Below, one piece after another: positions 48,471 to 59,035 of a stretch of DNA of 64,000 nt; position 1 is the first letter of the stretch, and each line of letters opens with the position of its first letter. The stretch is from Archilochus colubris (taxonomy: Eukaryota > Chordata > Aves > Apodiformes > Trochilidae). The stretch is from positions 1,689,627 to 1,753,626 of the forward strand of contig CM041092.1 in NCBI GenBank assembly GCA_023079485.1, given 5' to 3'. The translations under genes and the position numbers were made by a program. The notes under the pieces are model-generated. The model was not told where the DNA came from. It made no database searches and saw nothing but the letters and a program-made list of their open reading frames with translations.

Positions 48471-48770
48471 TAACCTGACCCATTGCTTGGTTTTAATGTT
48501 TGTTTCTACAATTACATTTTACCTCGTTTGTGGTCGTGTTTTTCTTACTTTAAAACCTTGCACTTGAGAGTGGAGATGGATTTAATCTCCAACATCGGGC
48601 CCTGTAACCATCCCTGGGAAACTGTCTGATGGTGAAATCTCTAGGAGGCTGAGTAGAGAGGGGATCAGCTGGAAAAAAGGCAAAAAGAATTCAGTGCAAA
48701 TTAATTTTGCAGCATGGAAGGTCCCCCTTTTTGTTTCCAGTCCATCCTTCTCATTCTGGAAGATCTTTAA

Positions 48771-48776
48771 AATAAA
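48771..48776 (+). terminator. Candidate NMI polyadenylation signal
   Basis: AATAAA about 1.0 kb after the NMI stop. An ATTAAA at 48238-48243 is an alternative for a shorter 3' UTR. The UTR would include an old CR1 tail at 48400-48470. Confidence 0.5.
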
Positions 48777-48965
48777 ATGGAAGTACAAAACCAGAGGGTG
48801 ATTTCTTTCCCACAGAGGAACGTGGCTCCTTCTCTGCTGTCACCTTTTCCCTTTTTTACCTGTGGGGGCTGAAATGGTTTGGCAACAACTTGAACTTCAA
48901 AGTAGCATGGGTCTAACCCGGGAAAATAGCTTTTTACATAGCTTTTTGTCATTTTAGTCTGCAGG

Positions 48966-50100
48966 AGAATCATAGAATCATAGAATTGGCTGGGTTGGAA
49001 GGGACCTCAGAGATCATCAAGTCCAACCCTTGATCCACTCCCCCCGTGGTTCCCAGCCCATGGCACTCAGTGCCACATCCAGGCTCTTTGGAAAGATCTC
49101 CAGACACGGAGAATCCACTACTTCCCTGGGCAGCCCATTCCAATGCCTGATCACTCTCTCTGTAAAGAAATTCATTCTCATCTCCAACCTAAACTTCCCC
49201 TGGCACAACTTAAGACCCTGCCCTCTTGTCTTGTTGAAAGTTGTTTGGCAAAAGAGCCCAACCCCCCCCTTTCAGGGAGTTGTAGAGTGATGAGGTCTCC
49301 CCTGAGCCTCCTCTTCTTTAGGTTGAACACCCCCAGCTCCCTCAGCCCTTCCTCACAGCAATTCTGCTGGATCCCTTCACAGCCTCCTTGCTCTTCTCTG
49401 CACCTGCTCCAGCACCTCAATCTCCTTCCTGAGCTGAGGGGCCCAGAACTGGACACAGGACTCAAGCTGTGGCCTCACCAGGGCTCAGCACAGGGGCAGA
49501 ATCCCTTCCCTGGACCTGCTGACCACGCTGTTCCTGAGCCAGCCCAGGATGCCATTGGCCTTCTTGGCCACCTGGGCACACTGCTGGCTCCTGTTCAGCT
49601 TCCTGGCAATCCAGACTCCCAGGTCCCTTTCTGCCACTCTGTGCCCAGCCTGGAGCTCCCCATGGGGTTGTTGTGGCCAAAGTGCAGGACCCGGCACTTG
49701 GAAGTGTTGAACCTCATCCCATTGGAATCATCCCAACTCTCCAGTCTGTCCAGGTCCCTCTGCAGAGCCCTCCTGCCTTCCAGCTGATCCACACTCCCCC
49801 CAGCTTGGTGTCATCTGTGAATTTGCTGATGATGGACTCAATCCCCTCATCTAAATCATCAATGAAGATATTGAACAGCACTGGGCCCAACACTGATCCC
49901 TGGGTGACACCACAGCCGCCATTTTGATGCAGCCCCGTTCAGCACCACTCTCTGGGCCCGTTCCAGCCAGTTCCTAACCCAGCACAGGGTGCTCCTGTCC
50001 AAGCTGTGGGCTGACAGCTTCTTCAGGAGGATGCTGTGGGAGAAGGTGTCAAAGGCTTTGAGAAAGGAAAATACACTCAACTCATGCAGGAAGAGCACCA
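48966..50100 (-). mobile_element. CR1 LINE fragment with reverse transcriptase C-terminus
   Basis: The longest CR1 here (1.1 kb). It starts with AGAATCATAGAATCATAGAA, runs through the common 3' region and reaches the end of the reverse transcriptase region (minus-strand KAFDTFSHSILLKKLSAH and WVRNWL), with frame breaks. It is 5'-truncated and not functional. Confidence 0.92.
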
Positions 50101-50949
50101 CAAATATGTATCACGTATTCATTATTCTAGAAAAAGTGTAAATAGATAAATAGATAGAGTTGGATATGGGAAACTGAAGGCTGCCAGCACCACAGTTGAT
50201 GTTGAAGTTAGTGATGGGTGAGATGCATGGGGCTGCAGCACCTCTTGCTGTTTAGTGCCTGGAAAGGCATGGATTGATTACCTGACAATTATAAAACAAA
50301 ACAAAAAAAGTAGTTTTGAGTCTTGAGATTTTGAGTTTTTGAGATTGTGTACTTTCGCATGCAGCAGCTTTAAAATGTTGGTAAGATCAGATGACTTTAA
50401 AGGAGGGAAAATCCTGATGAAGGTAAAAAACGTGAATTTTAACTGTACAAACAGCAAAGCAAATCCTTTAAAAACAGAGAAAGTTTTAAATCCTCTTTAA
50501 GGCATCACAGTGTGTGGGAGCAGTGAGTAGCTGTGGGCTGGAAGTAGTACAATCAAGATGAGATTTTTAAGTAACATTTGAAGACATTACTTGAATCTTG
50601 GGGTTTTTTCTGATTAATTGATTATAATGTTTAAATTTGAAAGCAGAAGCGGTGCTACATGACAGGCTGGAAATGTGTTAATGCTGGCAAACAATGTAGC
50701 ATTCAGCTGATGTGTTTATAAGTGGCGATATCCTTTTCCATTTTTCCCCCCAACCTACCTAAGCAAATTGTTCTTTCAAGTTGGAAATTGTTACTTCTAA
50801 AACACAAACACTTCACATCTTCACAGCTGCACCTTCCCCCAGCTCGAGTCAGTCAGATAGGGACGACCAAGACCCCACAGCTTCGGCAGAAATAGGGGAA
50901 AAGGGAGTTTTTGTGTGCAAAAAATGGGGTTTTAATGTGCAAAAATGGG
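50101..50949. other. NMI-RBM43 intergenic spacer
   Basis: AT-rich with a short (AGATA)-like patch at about 50140-50158. No gene seen. Confidence 0.55.
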
Positions 50950-51500
50950 GTTTTTGCTGCTCCTGTGGCTGACTCACGGTGGGACGGGAGAGAGGAGGTG
51001 GCGGCCCCCCCGCCCGGCTCCCGGAACGCCGCTCCCGACGCTTTTCTTTCGTTTTCAGCGCCTGACCGGGGCCGGCCGAACCTTCCACCTCTTCACCCGG
51101 TTTTTCTGCCAGCTTTCAGCGTCGGATCGAGCCTGCTCGGGGGTTCAGCCGCCCTCCCAGCCGTCCCCCAGCCCTCGGCGGAGCGGAGGCCATGGCAAGT
51201 GCCGGGGGCGGGCAGGGCGCTGAGGGGAAGGCGGGAGGGAGTCCCGGCTGGGACCGGGACCGGGACCGGGGCCGGGGCTGGGGCTGCCTAACGAAGGGAA
51301 GAGCCGCAGTCCCCACAGGAGATCGGGGATGGTTGTGGGGGGTTGTGCTGTGAGGTTTGGGAGGGGGAAGCGCAGACCTTCTCGCCTCCCGAGCCCCCTG
51401 ACAGCGGGGCTGCCCCGGGCTGAGGGCGGAGCGGCCATTTCCTGATGAGCTGCCTGAGGAAGGCTGCGGGCAATGGCGGCGTGAGGGGAAGGAGTGAACC
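50950..51500 (+). promoter_or_regulatory. RBM43: RBM43 CpG-island promoter and probable noncoding exon 1
   Basis: GC- and CpG-rich block 1.0-1.3 kb upstream of the inferred RBM43 start codon. It contains an IRF element and an ATG at 51192 (GCCATGGCAAG) whose frame cannot be joined to exon 3 by a good donor. The exact 3' end of exon 1 is not fixed. Confidence 0.65.
51047..51056 (-). promoter_or_regulatory. ISRE / IRF element of RBM43
   Basis: TTTCGTTTTC on the plus strand (GAAAACGAAA on the minus), a perfect GAAANNGAAA core, preceded by another TTTTC at 51042-51046. Confidence 0.7.
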
Positions 51501-51779
51501 CCCTGAGTGAACTCTCTGAGTGAGCCCTCCAAGTGAACCCTCTGAGAGAACCTCCTGAGTGAAACCCCTGTCTCGGTTCCCACAGTGAGGCAGTATCGGT
51601 GGCTCTCCTGCCCGTCCCTGGCAGCAGCAGCTCTGATTTCCCACTCATTAGTATGAATATTTCAGCGGTTTTTTTAAGTAGCAGTGAGACCCAGCGAGGT
51701 CTGTGGGCAAGTGCTGACATCCAGCCTCTCATCAGTGTCCCTCCAGTTTCACCAAGAAACAGCAAATGCACGGCCTGAG

Positions 51780-52075
51780 CCTTGAGCTTCTCCTCTCCTA
51801 CTCTCCTCAAATTTGAGCTGCTCCTCTTCTCTCCCAACCTTGAGCTTCTCCTCTCCTCCCCAACCTTGAGCTTCTCTTCTCCTTCTCTCCCCAAATTTGA
51901 GCTTCTCTCCTTCTCTCCCAACCTTGAGCTTCTCCTCTCCTTCTCTCCCAACCTTGAGCTTCTCCTCTCCTCCCCAACCTTGAGCTTCTCCTCTCCCACT
52001 CTCCTCAAATTTGAGCTTCTCCTCTCCTTCTCTCCCAACCTTGATCTTCTCCTCTCCTTCATCCTCTCTCCCATC
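51780..52075. repeat. CT-rich minisatellite in RBM43 5' intron
   Basis: About 10 imperfect units of CCTTGAGCTTCTCCTCTCC plus TTCTCTCCCAA (period about 29-30, some shorter). It lies between the CpG promoter and coding exon 1. Confidence 0.9.
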
Positions 52076-52223
52076 ACCTGCAGCAGCTCCGCATTGCTCT
52101 CCAGCAGCAGTCCCTGAGCACAGGCTTGGCTTAGTGATTCAGCACACACCAACTGTCAGCTTGTGAATTATTTCTTTTTTTTTTTTTCTCTTTTTCTTTT
52201 TACTCCTAACCTCAGTAGCAGGC

Positions 52224-52256
52224 ATGAGTGGTGGCTCCAAAACACCAGCTGCCAAG
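52224..52256 (+). CDS. RBM43: RBM43 coding exon 1 (inferred start)
   Basis: A T-rich tract and CCTCAG acceptor end at 52215; ATG at 52224 begins MSGGSKTPAAK and the donor is GTGTGA. Found by splice signals and phase only, so less certain than the other exons. Confidence 0.65.
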
Positions 52257-55187
52257 GTGTGAGATGGTGTCTGGCAGCTGAGGCTCCCGCTTGCTCTGCC
52301 TCGGCGGTGTGAAGCGTGAGAAAGCGCTGTGTGAAACTCCTTCAGCCTTTGGAAGCACCTTGTTTGTATTCCCTGCCTGGTGTCTCATTAGTGCAGAAAC
52401 TTGCTTTCACACGGATGTTGCCACCAAAGTAATTGCCTGATCTAATTAGAGCTCCCGGCTCTTTAAATTTGATGGGTGATGAGAAAAAAAAAAAAAAATA
52501 GAGGTCTCGTGTCTTGGTGAATGAAAATCTTGCGTGGCAGCACAGTCTGACTGAGTGTGTCTGCTCAGTGCCTTCAGAAACACTGCCCTGGTGGTCCTCG
52601 TGGCTTTGGATCACGTCTACAAAGTGTTCACCCCCGTGGCACTCTCTGCAGGCTTTGTCACTGCTGTGCTGGCCCTCAGGTGTTGTGCAGCCCAGGTCCA
52701 GAAGAAACTTTGTAAGAGAAATCTGGAAAGTTTTGGTGGAGTGGGTGGCCTCGAGTACTGTCACTGCGAGGTTCTGGAGGGTTTGTTCCCATGAACACTG
52801 CCAGGCAGACATTGCTGAGTTATTTTGTCTTCCAGAAAGTCAATGAACTGTAAAAAAATTCCCTCGGTGTTCTACCACATACAGCGATTTTTTTTCCTGT
52901 GATATTCCCAGTGAAATAGTACTGTTTATGCCTGTGTAATAAGGACGGAAAGAAAATACACTTTCCTTAACAAGACATGGATGCAAATCCTATTTAAGGA
53001 TGGGTTTCATGTCTGCAGCACCGGGAGGTTTGGCTGTGATGAAAATCATGTGTGTGTAGCTGGTTGTTTCATGCACTGTGAGTCTCAGGTGACTGGGATT
53101 ATGTTCTTCCAACTTAGGAAGGTTATCCATTCAGTAAGTGGAGAGTGATCAGTCAGAGCACAACCCTGGCTCCCAGCTCCCATGAATTTTACAAGGAAGA
53201 ACGTGCTGAATCTGACCTTCCCACTCTGAAAAGACAGTCTTTACAGAATAGTGCCTGCAGTTACAATTTTTCATTCACTTCAAATTGGGCATATTAGAAA
53301 CAGAGCAAACCACCTTGGCAGTGTGACACTGGACCTTTCCTGTGAGCAGCTGTTAAATTTAGATGTCGTTTTTCCTGCTCTAAGAAAAGAAGAGATTGAG
53401 AGGGTGTAAATTATACTTAGTCAGGAGGGTTTGGTTTTTTTTTTTACTGCACAGTAATATAAGGGTGCCTGAGGGAGCCTGGTGTTCATGGAAATCTGAT
53501 TCAGCAGTCCTCTTAATCAGCTACTAAACACTGTGCCAAGAAGGGGAGTCACTTCAGCTGTCAGGGTGAATCTGGGTGACTTCTGCAGGATGTCCCCTCT
53601 ACCCCCTGGGTTTACTACGTGCCACATCTCTTTGTGCAGGCATCAGGAGAAGCTGATAAATCAGCAAGGAGGATTGTTGTCACTGGTGTCCCACATGGCC
53701 TTCTGCACCACGATGTCATGACTGACATCCTGATCATTCACTTCCAAAAGTCGAGGAATAATGGTGGAGATGTGGAAGAAGTGAAGTATCCAACAGAGAA
53801 GAAAGGAGTTGCCTATGTAACTTTTGAAGACCCAGCAGGTATTTAGTTTCATAGCCTGTAGTAAGTAGAACCCTCCCCCAAAGAGCCATACAGTCTTAAT
53901 CCCAAAACAAATTATGTAAAGTTGTTTGCTGGTACTAGGTTTTTATAGATCTGGGAGATGAACACCTCTCTTTTAGTCATGCAGAGCTTATTTGATTTCT
54001 GTTCAGTGCAGACATGACTCTGAAGAAGCTTTATGCAAAGCATTTTGTTGCATTTATTTTAGGAATGAGCTTACACTATGCGTAACAGATAGGATTTTTG
54101 TAGTCAAGCCTTTGGAAATAAATCTCTGTCAATTAACATTTAAGAAGACAGGCTGCTGTCTCTCTCTCAACAGTTTTGACTAATACATAAAATATTAGGC
54201 AAGAGTATTGAGATGCCTGCCATCAGACTGGCAGTGGCACATGATCTGACTGCACAGCAAGTGACTCTGGCTTTCCCTTTAGTTGTAGAGAGTGTCCTAA
54301 AGAAGGATCAGCATCGACTGGAGGACCAGAGGTTGTCCAGATCCTATCCCCTGACAGTAACTCGTTACTGTGGAAATGTAAGCTCATTAGTAATTAACCT
54401 ACCTCTGCTTCCATTGCTACTGCAGCCACTACTTAACCTCTCCAATTCACAATTCCAGGTCTTCAGCTCTGTCACATCTCTGCTCAACATGTCTGTTTTC
54501 AAAGACCACTTGGTTTTAGAAGAGCTGATCCAAGAGCTTCAAAAGAAGAGCACAGATCTGAGCTTTGGCCCTCTGCAGCCCAATGGGACTATTTCTGTTC
54601 AAGGGTCATTTCCAGCAATCCAATCCCTCAGAGACTTTCTCTTCCTTAAAGCAAAATCCCTGTCAGAGAAGGAGCAAAGAGAAGACCAGGAGTCCCACCA
54701 GAGGCCACAGAGGAGGCTGCAGCAGCACAGACTTAGCAGGGAGCCAAAGCATCCCAGTCAGGATGGGGAAAAACAAGTGGTGGTTCTGGACACAGACACC
54801 TACCACTACATGAAGTGCTTTTTCCCCAAGATGTTCCAAATAAGTGCTGATGTTGTGATTTCTGACACCACTGATGGTGATGTAACTACAGTCTGCATTG
54901 AGAGCAGGTCTGGTGCTGGACAGGCACTGAGAGTCAGAGAGAACATTGAAAGTCAGTCTGTGAAACTCCACCAGGTTTTACGTAAGGAAAGGATCTACTT
55001 TGAGAAGTGCACCAGAGAGGAAAAGAACAGATACACAGCAGTGTGTAAAAGCCTCAGATCCCTTCACCCTTCTGTTCTGACCAGTTTTCATGCTACTCAC
55101 CTTGATATTATAGGCACTTCTTCAGAGATTTTTAAATTTACAAAAGAGATGAGCAGTAAGATTCAGAAGCTGTCTCAGGCCAGGTAG
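52224..55187 (+). CDS. RBM43: RBM43, four coding exons
   Basis: Exons with 33, 199, 95 and 729 coding bases join to 351 residues, against 357 in human RBM43, a predicted RNA-binding protein of poorly known function. The N-terminal RRM-like unit carries RRIVVTGVP, then IIHFQKSRNNGGDVEEV, then KKGVAYVTFEDPAG; the later VFSSVTSLLNMSVF, LSFGPLQPNGTISVQGSF and VVLDTDTYHYMK segments match the human order (FSSVNAILDLSVF, LSFSPLKPNGRISVEGSF, VLDTDVFLYLK). The C-terminal part ends HATHLDIIGTSSEIFKF. The start MSGGSKTPAAK is inferred from an exon with a good acceptor and donor whose phase 0 end joins exon 2 in frame. It follows NMI in tandem and shares its module structure. Confidence 0.9.
52257..53639 (+). 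other. RBM43 intron between coding exons 1 and 2
   Basis: No exon or repeat family recognised. Confidence 0.55.
53640..53838 (+). CDS. RBM43: RBM43 coding exon 2 (RRM-like unit)
   Basis: Acceptor CTTTGTGCAG, donor GTATTT. Encodes ASGEADKSARRIVVTGVP ... IIHFQKSRNNGGDVEEVKYP ... GVAYVTFEDPAG, ending in phase 1. Confidence 0.93.
53839..54282 (+). other. RBM43 intron between coding exons 2 and 3
   Basis: Ordinary intronic sequence; splice borders only. Confidence 0.6.
54283..54377 (+). CDS. RBM43: RBM43 coding exon 3
   Basis: Acceptor TTTCCCTTTAG, donor GTAAGC. Encodes (V)VESVLKKDQHRLEDQRLS and RSYPLTVTRYCGN. Phase 1 to 0. Confidence 0.92.
54459..55187 (+). CDS. RBM43: RBM43 coding exon 4 and stop
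   Basis: Acceptor AATTCCAG after an 81-base intron. Encodes VFSSVTSLLNMSVFKDHLVL and 222 further residues to TAG at 55185-55187. The middle (about residues 175-215) is charged and Gln/Arg-rich. Confidence 0.94.
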   Translation, partial: VFSSVTSLLNMSVFKDHLVLEELIQELQKKSTDLSFGPLQPNGTISVQGSFPAIQSLRDFLFLKAKSLSEKEQREDQESHQRPQRRLQQHRLSREPKHPSQDGEKQVVVLDTDTYHYMKCFFPKMFQISADVVISDTTDGDVTTVCIESRSGAGQALRVRENIESQSVKLHQVLRKERIYFEKCTREEKNRYTAVCKSLRSLHPSVLTSFHATHLDIIGTSSEIFKFTKEMSSKIQKLSQAR

Positions 55188-55992
55188 GATGTTAGTGTTC
55201 AGACTTTTTACACAGACTCTTCTGGCACAACACACATCATCTCTCATGAGCTTAGAGACCAAAGCTAGGCCTCCTCTGTGCAGACAGAGCCACTTTCCCC
55301 CTTTTTATGAGCTGTGTTCTGGGCACTTGCACACTTGTTCTTGCTGTTGGGGAGCACATGATGAGAAAAGGGTTGGTTTTTTTTTAAAAGAAAGAGTTCT
55401 CAGTAGCATAAGAAGTCAGTCTGACAAAGCTGGGTGAGCCAACCTGATGTAAGATGCTGCACTGAACTTGCATTTTTTTATGCAAGGAGATGACCAGTGA
55501 GAAGAGGGATGGTGGCCTTTTCCTGTTGCCTTTATCTGCCAAAAGGGGTTCTTGTCATTGAGATGTGTGAAGAAGATAAAGCTTTGACACTTGAGGGAAT
55601 GAAATGCTTATTAATTTGATAGGCTTGTCATGTCCTCAGAAGGGCCTTAGAAGACAGCACTGGAAGTTCTTGACAGTAGAAAATAAGTGAGTTTTTAATC
55701 ATAGGAGCAATAATGTGGTTTTTTTCCCAGCTGTAATGACATCTGCAGCATCCCTTGACAGCATGTTATTCAGACATGAAAGTATTATCACAAGTTTTGA
55801 TGGGAAAATCTGGAATCAGATTCTGTTCATGCAAATCCACTTCTGTATCCATTGCAGGGGTCCGAATGCCTAGACCAAGTTAGGCTTTTTTATAAAACCA
55901 ACTTAGAAAAGAAACCTTTTATTTTGCCATGTCAGTGTGTTCAGCAGACTTTGTGAAAGCAGAGTGCAGGAAAAATTTCCAAGTTTTATGCT

Positions 55993-55998
55993 ATTAAA
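55993..55998 (+). terminator. Possible RBM43 polyadenylation signal
   Basis: ATTAAA about 0.8 kb after the stop. No canonical AATAAA was seen between 55188 and this point. Confidence 0.3.
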
Positions 55999-56462
55999 GA
56001 AATTAGTGATAAAAAATACTGTGCCTGTGTCCCTCTGACTTCTGCTTGGAAACCCAGACACACATCAAGCTGTTAAACAGGTGCTTTGTATGAAATGATC
56101 CCATCCAAATGGGGTGATGATGATGATGGGCTTTCCTGAATGGGTATTTGGGGGAATATTCCTGAAGGGATTCATCCCTTCCCATGTATCCAGGAGGCTC
56201 AGTGAGGGGGTGGAAGATGGGGGTGAGGAGGGGTGTCCAGGGATCCCCTTCTCTGCTCCCCAGGGAACTCTCCAGAGCTGGGCTGTTCCCAGTGCTCTCC
56301 ACAGAGCTCACACAAAGCTGGGAAGTTTTTCAGCCGTGCAAAAGAGAAAATCCTCTCTGAAGGATAATCCTTTAATGAAATTAATGCCCTTTGCTGGTGC
56401 CAGGGTTGGGCTTGTCTTCTTTTTTTCTGAAGAGCCTCATTTTTCCCTGATTTGTAGCATTA

Positions 56463-56540
56463 GGGAATCACAGAACGGTTTGGGTTGGATGAGACCTTAA
56501 AGGTCATCTAGGGCCAAATCCCTCGCCCTGCATGGGCAGA
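56463..56540 (-). mobile_element. CR1 3' tail, diverged
   Basis: GAATCACAGAACGGTTTGGG then GGATGAGACCTTAAAGGTCA, typical of an older CR1 subfamily in reverse. Confidence 0.7.
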
Positions 56541-58964
56541 GATGAATTATAAAGGAATATGGAAATCCATATGGATGGATTTCTCACTTGCTTCAATAAT
56601 CCTTAGGGCCAGGCTGGCACACCAGTGGTACTGGTGTCAGCTGGGATCCTGACTGGTTACTACCGGCCGAGTGTCACTTCTCAAGTTTGACAACTGAGGA
56701 GTTTGCAGCACCAGTGCTGGGGTCATTCAGGCCTGGCTGCCTGGTGAGCACCTCAGCTTTTTTTCAGTCAAAACCTGCAGATTTTGAAAACATCCCAGCT
56801 GGATAAAATAACAATTGCTGAGTCCTCCTTGTGTTGTTCCAGCTCCTCTTCTGCCTCCCTCGCCACGTGCCCCTTGGCCACCACGTCCTTGGCAGAGCTG
56901 GGGCCGTTCCTCACCCACCAGCCAGCATTGTCTCATTGTGTGCTGCTCCTGCTGCTGCTCTCCCATCTGCTCTCAGCCCCAGGATGCCATTTCTTTAGAC
57001 AAAAAAAGAGCTTTTTTGCCTTGGTGGTTTTGTGTCTGTGGAGTGCCCGGTCAATAGGGAGCTGGACGCGGGGTGGATGAGCACGTAGCAGCTATTGTTC
57101 TGCTCCAGCCTTTCTCAGACTTCATTTTCCTCTTCATTTGCAGCAGCCTTGGCCAGGAGCACCCCCTCTTTGTCACCTCTGGTGGGTCCTTGTGGAGAGC
57201 AAGGACAGCACAGGGGCTTTACCAGTGACAGTGAGAGGCATGTGGCTGAGCTGCTCTAAAATTCAACCTTGCAGAGGAACCTGTTCTCTGTGGCAGTGAT
57301 CCACCAGGAGAGGCTGGATTGCAGGGGAATAACATCATCCTTGAAGCACGTATTTGTTCCTTCCTTCACAATGCAGAGAGCATGGAAAACAATAGATGTT
57401 TAGCAGAAAAAAAACACCAACCCCAAACCAAACAAAAAACCCCAAGTCCTCTTGTATCCTTACCATGAATACTTAACAACAGATCAGTGTTAGGTCTGGG
57501 GAGAGACTTGGCAGCTCTCACCCTCACAGTTGTTTTTATGGCAAGCAGAACGCTCCTGGATTTATTAAACTCCATGAAGGCATTTAGGATTTGTGTCTGG
57601 GAAACCATGTGGATGTTGAAATCTTGATGGATGTAATGGTTTAACTAACATAAGAAACAAAAATAATTAACCCAAGGAAATCACCTCCTGACAAGACAAT
57701 GGGATAGAAGGAACAGAGAGCTAGAGACAGGTACTAGAAACTTTAGTGAGCTGATTGCCCAAGAAGCTTGAATCAGCTAAAAACGTGCCCTTGGGGTGAC
57801 CTTGAGTAATTGTAACATGAAAACCATCCTGCAGAAATGAAGATCCCTGCATGGCTCCAGCCCCTCCACCCACAATAAAATTAAAATTAAAAGCCACTGC
57901 ACCTTTAAATGAAAACGAGGAGACCCTGCAGCGGTCAGCTTCAAGAGAAGGGATTGTCAGCTCCAGGAAGAACCCAGTGAGCAAGGAATATGCTAAAAAT
58001 GGTGATTTCCAAGGCATAAAATACATGTGTAGTTGCTCTGTGGGAATAAGACCCCCCCAGCACCCCTTTCTGCCCAGAACCACAAATAAATTGCTAATGC
58101 CCTGACCCTGTGTGTTACTGGCTTGCACACTGGGTAAAGGAGCCCCATTTGGGGACAGCAAGAGCAGATGTTACTCCCAGGTGTAAACCAGTGGTACCAA
58201 CTCAGGTTCTGCACTTTTAATTGGGAAGGAGAATTTGCTGCTGGGATCTCAACAAAATGCTTGCTCTTGTTGCTGTGTGGACACTTGCTGCACTTCACCA
58301 GGAGGGAACACGTTGTTGTGAAAACACAAAGCCTAATTTTGACATCAGGCACAACACCAAGCCTAAAAAAATAAAAAAATAACAAATAAATAGAAGGTGA
58401 CAAAGGGCAGGAGAATCTGAGCAGGGTTTCTGGCAGCACCCCACAGCAGTCAGGGGGTTAAAGCACCATTTTTGTCACCTGAAAAAAACCTGATATTCCA
58501 AGAGAGAATTCAGCATCCCTCAGCAGGAAAATACTGTGCAGTTTGGAGGCAAAAGCAATCTCCTTGTTGGCCAGAGGGGACGGGGGAGATGGGAGGAGGA
58601 GGAGGGATGATTTACTGGAGTCCTTTTGCTGTCACTGTCAGCACAAGGCAGGACAAAGGCAGGACAAAGGCTCCTTCACTCCCCATTGCACCTGTGCATC
58701 TAATCCTGCAAGGTAAAGGATGTGTTTGATTGCTGTGGGAAGGAGGTTGTTCCATTTAGGAAAACAAAAGCCCTTCCTGGAATTTTAATTGTTGTCATCA
58801 GGACTGCCACCTCTGCAACTTGCTCTGTGCATTTGTGAAAGGGAGAAGACCCCATCCTGCAGCAGCCCCATCGTGTCCCCTGAAAGGTGGCAAGGCCAGA
58901 GTGGTCTTTGCTTCAGGAAGAAGCAGTTGCTGCTTTTTGAAGCCGTGTCTTTCTTACAAAAATA

Positions 58965-59035
58965 AAACCAAAAATAAAAACAAAAATAAAACAAAAAATA
59001 AAACCAAAAATAAAACCAAAAATAAAACCAAAGCA
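58965..59035. repeat. 12-bp A-rich tandem repeat
   Basis: About six units of AAAATAAAACCA. Confidence 0.9.

Larger units (their letters stand above)
55188..58964. other. Intergenic downstream of RBM43
   Basis: The first several hundred bases are probably 3' UTR. Apart from the CR1 tail at 56463 no feature was recognised. A short (ATG)n patch at about 56116-56130 is present. Confidence 0.5.

Noticed and set aside
57366..57608. 80-codon minus-strand frame resembling a small protein
   Set aside because: No domain or homologue recognised and no supporting promoter or splice signals.
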